Below the pieces are notes generated by a model. It ran no database searches. It was given only the letters and a program-made list of their open reading frames with translations, and was not told where the DNA came from. A stretch of 64,000 nucleotides of DNA from assembly GCF_007558725.1 (NCBI RefSeq), contig NZ_VLPL01000002.1:124001-188000 (forward strand), given 5' to 3'. This stretch comes from Fluviicola chungangensis. GTDB lineage: Bacteria; Bacteroidota; Bacteroidia; Flavobacteriales_D; Crocinitomicaceae. Made by a program: the position numbers and the translations under genes. Positions 58,456 through 64,000 of this stretch are shown piece after piece. Numbering within the stretch: position 1 is the first letter of the stretch; the number at the start of each line of letters is the position of its first letter.

Positions 58456-60624
58456 TTATTTCTTAACGATGCGAACCGATTGAATACCTTGTTCCTGAGC
58501 TAATTGAAGAACGTAGATTCCATTTTCGAAAGAAGAAAGATCTATGGAATTAGCTGTAGCTGAAACAACACCGCTTAAAACAACTTGTCCTGAAACAGAA
58601 ACGACTTTAAATGAAGTATTTCCTGTAATATTTGACAAGGTCAATTTACCATCCGTTGGATTCGGGTAAACGGAAACGGTAGTGATTTGATTATCCGTTA
58701 ATCCTAAACATTCTTCTACGTTAATCGTATTTGTAGCTGTATTCGAACAGGTAGTTGTTCCGTCCGTGTAAGAATATGTGATCGTTTCAGTACCAACTCC
58801 AGCGGTTGCAGGATCAAAATTTCCTCCGCTCACACCTGTTCCGCTGTAGGTTCCTCCAGCCGGAGCACCACCTGCTAATGCAAATGCAGGATTGTAAACA
58901 CATACATCTGTGAAATTCGCCAAAGTAACATTTGGAAGAGCGTTTACTGTAACACTAAATGTTTCATCAGCCATCGGGCAAGAACCGGATGCAGCAATCG
59001 TATTTGTTACTGTATAACTTCCCGCTGTACTTGCAGACAAATCGATTTCTCCGGTGTTGGAATTGATCGTCAAACCTGCAGTTGAAGTGAATACTCCTCC
59101 ATTTGCGCCTGCACCAAATACCGGTGTCGGATCAGTTGCATCCGCACAATATGCTGTCTGGGCATAGGTAAACGAAGCATCCGGAGTAGTGGTAATGGTG
59201 ATGCTTAGGCTTGAAGAAGATCCTGAAGTAGGACAAGCGGCAGAACCTGTCGCATTGTAAGTTACCGTATAAGTTCCAACGGTACTTGCTGCAACATTGA
59301 TCTCACCTGTTGTGGTACTTGCAAATACCAAACCTGCAGGTGTAGCAGAGAATGTTCCCGGATCAGTTACTGTTGGTGTTTCATTCGCCCCACCTGCACA
59401 AATCGTGTTGGATGGATAAGCAAAAGTAGCATCTGCTGGAGGATTGATCGTAAGGCTAGTAGTTCCTGTGTTTGAACAAGTTCCATTATAAGTATTTGTT
59501 ACTGTATAAGTTCCTGGGGTACTTGCAGAAAGGTCAACAGCACCTGTACTTGAATTGATTACCAGTCCGCTTGTAGAAGAAAATGTACCGGCGTTCGTTG
59601 CTGTTGGAACAGGGTCTGTGTCAGCAGGACAATAAGTAGCCTGAGCATAGCTCAATGAAGCATCAGGCAATGCATTAACAGTAATTGTTACAGGAGTGGT
59701 AGTTTTTGATCCCCATTGGTTAGTCGCTGTTAAAATAGCGGTATAAGTTCCTGGAGTGTTATAAGTAACTACAGGGTTCGTAGCAGTACTTGAAGCAGGG
59801 CTTCCTCCTGTAAATGCCCAACTGTAAGAGGTTGGGAAATTGGTAGAAGTATTTGTAAAGGAGATTGAGCCTCCACTACAAACTGCAGTTGCAGAAGTTG
59901 TAAAAGAAGGTCTTGGAACATATACTAATTCCATGTCATCTACTGCCAAAGTATCACCCCCGTTTCCTCCTCCCGGAGTTTGGTTTGTAGTGAACGTTGT
60001 AATGATGTAAGCAGCATTTGACGGCGTTCCTACATAAGTGAATGGAATGGACAGACGTTGCCAGTTTCCTCCATTGTAGGAAATACTTGAAATAGCAGTA
60101 GCAACTGTATTGGCACCTGCAACATCATTCGGATCTTTATACCCGTTTGTATTATTATGAATCACACAGCTAACTCTTCCCAGCTTTGATGTAGTAACCG
60201 GTTTGTGTCTTACCCAAACTACCAAAGAATCCGGAGAATCAGTCATCGGATCTGAAAAGTTTACATCAGTAGTTACTGATTTGTTATGATTGGCTAAGTT
60301 TGTAGGTGTAATGCTCCCCATATTTATTTGACCTGTAGTAACGTTTCCGTTTGCTGCAACCCCAAATATACTGTTACACCAAATTCGAACAGCGTATGTT
60401 CCGGTTGATCCCGGTCGCACGTAAGTAACCCGATCCATTTGTTGGTTTGCTGCGCCGGCTAATCCACCACTGGCTGTCATAAAACTATTCCAGTTAATTG
60501 GTTCTTTAATCTCTGGCGATGAAGGTCCTTCCCATTGTTCGAAATCGCTGTTTCCTACCTGGGTTTGAGCGGATACCTGTAGAGTAAGTGTGAATAAAGA
60601 TAAACTGAGTACTATTTTTCTCAT
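58456..60624 (-). CDS. T9SS-exported protein with PCMD and PKD domains
   Basis: 722 aa. Signal MRKIVLSLSLFTLTLQVSAQ, then a PCMD-type jelly-roll domain (about 22-235, 'GNSDFEQWEG', 'WQRLSIPFTYVG', 'GGDTLAVDDMELVY'), a PKD domain (about 240-320, 'ATNPVVTYNTPGTYTAILTA'), and three ~80-residue repeats (about 320-570) with 'DASF.Y....YC', 'G.F....GL.I.S.TG.IDLSAS' and 'GTYTVT'. An Ig-like module with 'GGTYSGTGVSGGNFDPATAG' and a type A sorting domain (SVYPNPTDGKLTL, ending VRIVKK) follow. PCMD domains occur in putative carbohydrate-active surface proteins. Divergent from the M42 peptidase gene. Confidence 0.86.
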   Translation of the reverse strand: MRKIVLSLSLFTLTLQVSAQTQVGNSDFEQWEGPSSPEIKEPINWNSFMTASGGLAGAANQQMDRVTYVRPGSTGTYAVRIWCNSIFGVAANGNVTTGQINMGSITPTNLANHNKSVTTDVNFSDPMTDSPDSLVVWVRHKPVTTSKLGRVSCVIHNNTNGYKDPNDVAGANTVATAISSISYNGGNWQRLSIPFTYVGTPSNAAYIITTFTTNQTPGGGNGGDTLAVDDMELVYVPRPSFTTSATAVCSGGSISFTNTSTNFPTSYSWAFTGGSPASSTATNPVVTYNTPGTYTAILTATNQWGSKTTTPVTITVNALPDASLSYAQATYCPADTDPVPTATNAGTFSSTSGLVINSSTGAVDLSASTPGTYTVTNTYNGTCSNTGTTSLTINPPADATFAYPSNTICAGGANETPTVTDPGTFSATPAGLVFASTTTGEINVAASTVGTYTVTYNATGSAACPTSGSSSSLSITITTTPDASFTYAQTAYCADATDPTPVFGAGANGGVFTSTAGLTINSNTGEIDLSASTAGSYTVTNTIAASGSCPMADETFSVTVNALPNVTLANFTDVCVYNPAFALAGGAPAGGTYSGTGVSGGNFDPATAGVGTETITYSYTDGTTTCSNTATNTINVEECLGLTDNQITTVSVYPNPTDGKLTLSNITGNTSFKVVSVSGQVVLSGVVSATANSIDLSSFENGIYVLQLAQEQGIQSVRIVKK

Positions 60625-60670
60625 AGTCTGTTGATTTAAGATTCTGTGTTGAATCTGGTTTAATGTAAAA

Positions 60671-60678
60671 CAAATTTA
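60671..60678 (-). promoter_or_regulatory. Candidate -7 element of the PCMD/PKD T9SS gene
   Basis: TAAATTTG on the minus strand, exact TAnnTTTG, 46 nt upstream of the ATG at 60624. Confidence 0.45.
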
Positions 60679-60920
60679 GTGATTTATTTAATCGAAGTTG
60701 CTTTTAGCTCAGATGATCGTAAACAAAAGATTGTTAGATAAATACGTTTCTGCTTGTTTGAAGAATTAAAGACATGTGCCTGGGTTAAACCTGAATTTTA
60801 TAAACACCACCCGGATCGTTTGTCGGGTGAGTTTTGCTACTAAATCGGTTCATTTACTGCTTAACAGTTATTTGCTGATTCTTTAAACTTCGGAATGAAC
60901 CAATCCACCCGGATTTCTAT

Positions 60921-60928
60921 TATTTTTG
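60921..60928 (+). promoter_or_regulatory. Candidate -7 element of the M42 peptidase gene
   Basis: TATTTTTG, exact TAnnTTTG, 16 nt upstream of the ATG at 60945. Confidence 0.5.
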
Positions 60929-60944
60929 AGGCAAACTCAAAGAA

Positions 60945-61988
60945 ATGAATAAAAAACTCTTAGCCGAAATATGTAAAACTCCCGGTGCTCCCGGACACGA
61001 AGACCGCGTTAGAAAATTGGTGCTGCGCGAAATAGAATCCTTGTGTGACAAAGTGGAAGTGGACAATATGGGGAATGTGTATGGGATCCGGAAAGGTAAA
61101 TCCGACCAATCTGTCATGGTGGGAGCACACATGGATGAAATCGGCTTCATGGTTACTTATATCGATGACAAAGGCTTCATCCGTTTTACCACTCTGGGAG
61201 GTTTCGACCCGAAAACACTCACGGCTCAGCGTGTCATTATTCATGGAAAAGAGGATGTGATTGGAGTAATGGCTTCCAAACCAATCCATGTGATGACCCA
61301 GGACGAACGGAACAAGGTGGCGAAACTGACAGATTATTTTGTAGATACAGGCTTACCGGCTGAAAAAGTGAAAGAATTGGTTTCTATCGGCGATGTGATT
61401 ACACGCGAAAGAGAATTTATTGAAATGGGGGACTGTTTCAACAGCAAATCGTTGGATAACCGCCTGGCTGTTTTCATCGCGATCGAAGTACTTAAACTGT
61501 TGAAAGGAAAAGAACTTCCGAATGACGTGTACATGGTGTTTACTGTTCAGGAAGAGGTTGGCATCCGAGGAGCAAATGTGGCAAGTTTGAATATTAAACC
61601 GACATTCGGTTTTGGGCTGGATACAACAATTGCTTTTGACCTGCCGGGTGCAGCAGCACATGAACAAATTACAAAGCTGGGAGAAGGAACTGCGATTAAA
61701 ATTATGGATGCATCCACGATTTGCGATTCGCGCATGGTCCGTTACATGAAAGAAGTGGCAGACAGGAATAAAATTAAATGGCAGCCTGAAATCCTGACCG
61801 CAGGCGGAACGGATACTGCAGGAATTCAACGGATGTCTCCGGGAGGTTCTATTGCAGGAGCTGTTTCCATTCCGACCAGGCATTTGCACCAGGTTATTGA
61901 AATGGCTCATAAGGACGACATCCAGTCGAGTATTGATTTACTGGCTTCATGTTTGTTAGAGTTGAACCGGTTTCGTTTAGAATATTAA
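60945..61988 (+). CDS. M42 family metallopeptidase (glutamyl/leucyl aminopeptidase type)
   Basis: 347 aa. The two-metal site motifs of family M42 are present: GAHMDEIGFM (metal His/Asp), SLDNRLAVF (bridging Asp), VQEEVGIRGA (catalytic Glu pair) and IPTRHLHQVIE (last metal His). M42 enzymes form tetrahedral dodecamers that release N-terminal residues from peptides in the cytoplasm. Length is typical (about 340-370). It is followed after 13 nt by the EEP-family gene, so they are probably co-transcribed. Confidence 0.93.
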   Translation: MNKKLLAEICKTPGAPGHEDRVRKLVLREIESLCDKVEVDNMGNVYGIRKGKSDQSVMVGAHMDEIGFMVTYIDDKGFIRFTTLGGFDPKTLTAQRVIIHGKEDVIGVMASKPIHVMTQDERNKVAKLTDYFVDTGLPAEKVKELVSIGDVITREREFIEMGDCFNSKSLDNRLAVFIAIEVLKLLKGKELPNDVYMVFTVQEEVGIRGANVASLNIKPTFGFGLDTTIAFDLPGAAAHEQITKLGEGTAIKIMDASTICDSRMVRYMKEVADRNKIKWQPEILTAGGTDTAGIQRMSPGGSIAGAVSIPTRHLHQVIEMAHKDDIQSSIDLLASCLLELNRFRLEY

Positions 61989-62001
61989 ATCAATACTCAG
62001 T

Positions 62002-63036
62002 ATGAAAAAAATTATTTTGTTTTCGATCCTTGTATCTGTTTGCTCGGTCAACGGATTTTCACAAAAGGGATCAAAGAAGGAAGCACTTCAGCCGTTTCAC
62101 GGCCGGGCGATTGTTTCCTATAACGTTGAAAATTTGTTTGATACTATTGACGAAAAAGGTGTCATTGATGAAGAGTTCCTGCCGGACGGAAAATTGAAAT
62201 GGAATTCCGAAAGATACCGTGTTAAGTTGGACCACCTGGTGGAAGCAATTACCATGAACCTTCCGGAAAATCCGGTAGTAATCGGGTTGGTGGAAATTGA
62301 GAATAAAGGAGTTTTAATGGATTTGAAGCATACAGGCCGTTTGGCTAAAACCAACTATGAGATAGCCCACAAAGATTCACCGGATGCACGTGGAATAGAT
62401 TGTGGCCTGCTTTACGATAAGAGCTGCTTTAAGTTGTTGAAGATGGAAAACCTGAAAGTTTCAATTGACTCCATTCCGGATTTTAAAACACGTGATATTT
62501 TATACGTAAAAGGACAATTGCAGGGAGGGAACATCATTCATCTGTTTGTGAATCATTGGCCGTCACGCCGAGGGGGAGAAAGTGAATCTGAGATCAGGAG
62601 AATCCAGGCTGCAAAAGTTGCACGCGCAAAAGTGGATGAGATCCTGAAAGCCGATCCAAAAGCGAATATCGTTCTGATGGGGGATTTTAATGACCATCCG
62701 GACAATGTTTCCGTTCGCGATGTCCTGAAAGCAAAAGCGGTTACCGATACCCAAGCGGATTTGGTAGATTTGTTCGAGGACGATCACAAAGCCGGTAAAG
62801 GAACCCATAATTTCAAAGGAGAATGGGGGGTTTTGGATCATTTTATTGTTTCAAAAGCACTTTTCGACGGAAGTAACGGAATCCAGCTTTCTCCCAATGA
62901 TGGTAAGATCGTTTACGAGGAGAAATTGCTTTTCACCCAGAAAGACGGAAGCAAAAAACCTTCTGCAACGTATGGTGGTCCGAATTATTACGGAGGATAT
63001 TCGGATCATTTACCGATCCAGCTGATTTTAAAATAA
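62002..63036 (+). CDS. Secreted endonuclease/exonuclease/phosphatase family protein
   Basis: 344 aa with a Sec signal (MKKIILFSILVSVCSVNGFSQ). EEP-fold motifs in order: YNVENLFDT, VEIENKGV (metal Glu), the NHWPSRRGGE loop, LMGDFNDHPDN (catalytic Asp/Asn) and YSDHLPIQL (catalytic Asp-His). It may act on nucleic acid or phosphoester substrates outside the cytoplasm. Bacteroidota homologues are often annotated as secreted endonucleases. It lies 13 nt after the M42 gene; the tandem repeat array begins 5 nt past its stop. Confidence 0.88.
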   Translation: MKKIILFSILVSVCSVNGFSQKGSKKEALQPFHGRAIVSYNVENLFDTIDEKGVIDEEFLPDGKLKWNSERYRVKLDHLVEAITMNLPENPVVIGLVEIENKGVLMDLKHTGRLAKTNYEIAHKDSPDARGIDCGLLYDKSCFKLLKMENLKVSIDSIPDFKTRDILYVKGQLQGGNIIHLFVNHWPSRRGGESESEIRRIQAAKVARAKVDEILKADPKANIVLMGDFNDHPDNVSVRDVLKAKAVTDTQADLVDLFEDDHKAGKGTHNFKGEWGVLDHFIVSKALFDGSNGIQLSPNDGKIVYEEKLLFTQKDGSKKPSATYGGPNYYGGYSDHLPIQLILK

Positions 63037-63383
63037 GAGAAAGCACTGCTTTCGATAAAAGACAAGCGTTAGCGCGGTCAAAAAAAGCACTGCTTTCGAT
63101 AAAAGACAAGCGTTAGCGCGGTCAAAAAAAAGCACTGCTTTCGATAAAAGACAAGCGTTAGCGCGGTCAAAAAAAAGCACTGCTTTCGATAAAAGACAAG
63201 CGTTAGCGCGGTCAAAAAATCACTGCTTTCGATAAAAAGCCGGTTATAATTGGGAATCATTAGTAATGCAGTAAAAAGATTTCTGTGTGAAACTTTAAAT
63301 CACATAAATTCAAGGGGAAGAAAGACCTAAAATGAAGCATATTTGTTCTTTAATTTGTATTTTCGGATTCACATCTGACAGGG
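63037..63383. other. Gap between the EEP gene and the RDD gene
   Basis: The first 200 nt are the tandem repeat array; the remaining ~145 nt (63238-63383) are AT-rich leader DNA before the RDD gene. A near-match to the -7 element (TTAATTTG, 63350-63357) lies about 26 nt before its ATG. No gene is supported; the minus-strand open frame across the repeats is an artefact of the 45-nt period. Confidence 0.5.
63041..63237. repeat. Tandem array, four full and one partial copy of a 43-45 bp unit
   Basis: Units start (at GCACTG) at 63043, 63087, 63132, 63177 and 63220 (the last lacks the initial G). Each reads GCACTGCTTTCGATAAAAGA then CAAGCGTTAGCGCGGTC plus an A-run of variable length, which accounts for the 43-45 nt spacing. 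Each unit contains two dyads: AAAGCA-C-TGCTTT and GAC-aa-GCG-ttag-CGC-g-GTC. Copies are otherwise identical, implying recent amplification or homogenisation. There are no spacers, so it is not a CRISPR array. Confidence 0.95.
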
Positions 63384-64000
63384 CATGAAAACAATTTCTT
63401 TTACAACATCGCAATTTGTTACGATCGACTATGAGCTTGCGAGTCCGGTTTACCGGGCAGTTGCAGCCTTTCTGGATGTGGTCTTTTTGCTGATTTATTT
63501 GTTGATAGCCAGTTATTTCATTTCATCCAATTTGCTGGACCTGGATATGAATTCCTTTCAAAACAGGTGGTCACTTTTAAGTATTTTCTTATTGCGCCTG
63601 CCTTGGTTATTGTATTCTCCTGTGATTGAGTATTTGACCAATGGAAGGTCGTTGGGAAAGCTCATTATGGGAATCCGTGTGGTGAAAAGTAATGGAGAAA
63701 CTGCCGGATTGAGAGAGTATTTTACACGATGGATCTTTCGAATCGTAGATATTTGGGTTGGTGGTTTCGGGTTCTTGGCGCTCCTGGTGGCCGGTACAAC
63801 TGAAAAAAGACAGCGAATAGGAGATATAATGGCCGATACGGTGGTTATAAAAGTAAAGGATACACAGATTTATAGTTTAAGGGATGTGCTTTCCATTAAG
63901 AACTCGGATAACCACGTTCCAACTTACCCGAATGTCATTCGCTTTTCAGATGAAGACATGCTCCTGATTAAGAATACGATCCTGCGCGTACAGCGATACC
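63384..64000 (+). CDS. RDD family membrane protein (3'-truncated by window)
   Basis: From the ATG at 63384 the frame is open to the window end (about 205 residues). The N-terminus MKTISFTTSQFVTIDYELAS is followed by 'PVYRAVAAFLDVVFLLIYLL', the RDD hallmark (Arg...Asp in the first helix), a second helix region, 'TNGRSLGKLIMGIRVV' (the conserved GkSlGK motif), a further helix, and 'QRIGDIMADTVVIK' (the RxxGDxxAxTvvi motif). RDD proteins are small polytopic membrane proteins of mostly unknown function; some are Na+/H+ antiporters. The hydrophilic C-terminal part continues beyond the window. Confidence 0.88.

Larger units (their letters stand above)
60625..60944. other. Divergent promoter region, no gene seen
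   Basis: A 320-nt AT-rich spacer between the divergent T9SS and M42 peptidase genes. It contains one TAnnTTTG element for each direction (60671-60678 minus, 60921-60928 plus) and a short CACCCG/CGGGTG hairpin (about 60808-60830). No coding frame was found convincing. Confidence 0.5.

Noticed and set aside
63041-63237. Possible CRISPR array
   Set aside because: The units are contiguous with no unique spacers and there are no cas genes nearby.
63078-63260. Minus-strand open frame with a perfectly repeated peptide
   Set aside because: It is a translation of the tandem DNA repeat, kept open only because some units are 45 nt long; it has no independent coding signs.
1-64000. tRNA, rRNA or riboswitch genes
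   Set aside because: Visual search of the intergenic gaps found no cloverleaf, T-loop or aptamer-like consensus that I could defend; a covariance-model scan would be decisive.

Overview
The window looks like a chromosomal segment of a Bacteroidota bacterium, probably Flavobacteriales (a Crocinitomicaceae/Fluviicola-like organism is my low-confidence guess). Three things point there. Seven large secreted proteins end in the C-terminal sorting domain of the type IX secretion system (T9SS), and three of them carry SprB-type adhesin repeats. The genes lack clear Shine-Dalgarno sequences. Many starts are preceded by the Bacteroidota -7 promoter element TAnnTTTG. No rRNA, tRNA, CRISPR array, prophage or transposase was seen.

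Layout. 1-596: 3' end of a carbamoyltransferase gene. 599-5180: a LemA/DUF2207 membrane pair and a secreted VWA protein. 5326-7630: ferrous iron uptake operon feoA-feoB plus a 47-residue FeoB-associated Cys-rich protein. 7714-9425: xseB and xseA. 9469-15977: a long minus-strand run of small lipoproteins, membrane proteins and two VOC-fold proteins, including a tandem pair of lipoproteins that resemble the periplasmic head of SecD. 16035-17706: an AT-rich two-gene cassette with related repeats at both sides. 17730-21350: metG and a divergent ClC channel gene on the plus strand. 21355-25462: a coupled DUF1003/DUF2236/46-aa operon, a secreted hypothetical, and a PIN-PhoH ATPase. 25584-35103: three paralogous giant T9SS adhesins in tandem. 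35215-39581: radA, a T9SS lysyl-endopeptidase-like protease and a redoxin. 39634-45067: a plus-strand operon of a secreted protein, uridine kinase and a 1206-aa sensor kinase. 45110-48863: two more T9SS proteins. 49040-53224: the sdhCAB operon, split between sdhA and sdhB by a four-helix-bundle (S23/IVS-type) gene with inverted heptamer repeats. 53399-60624: sugar MFS transporter, SCO protein, TonB-dependent receptor and a PCMD/PKD T9SS protein. 60945-63036: M42 aminopeptidase and a secreted endonuclease/exonuclease/phosphatase-family protein. 63041-63237: five tandem copies of a 43-45 bp repeat. 63384-64000: 5' part of an RDD-family membrane protein gene.

How it fits together. The segment mixes housekeeping functions (metG, radA, xseAB, sdh, udk) with a large surface/secretome investment. 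T9SS substrates are abundant, but no T9SS machinery gene (gld/spr/por) is present, so export depends on loci elsewhere. The points most worth a second look are: the heptamer-flanked four-helix element inside the sdh operon; the free-standing SecD-head lipoproteins; the exact 4-nt spacing between TAnnTTTG and four start codons, which suggests leaderless transcripts; the AT-rich cassette bracketed by inverted repeats; and the uridine kinase overlapping a very large sensor kinase.
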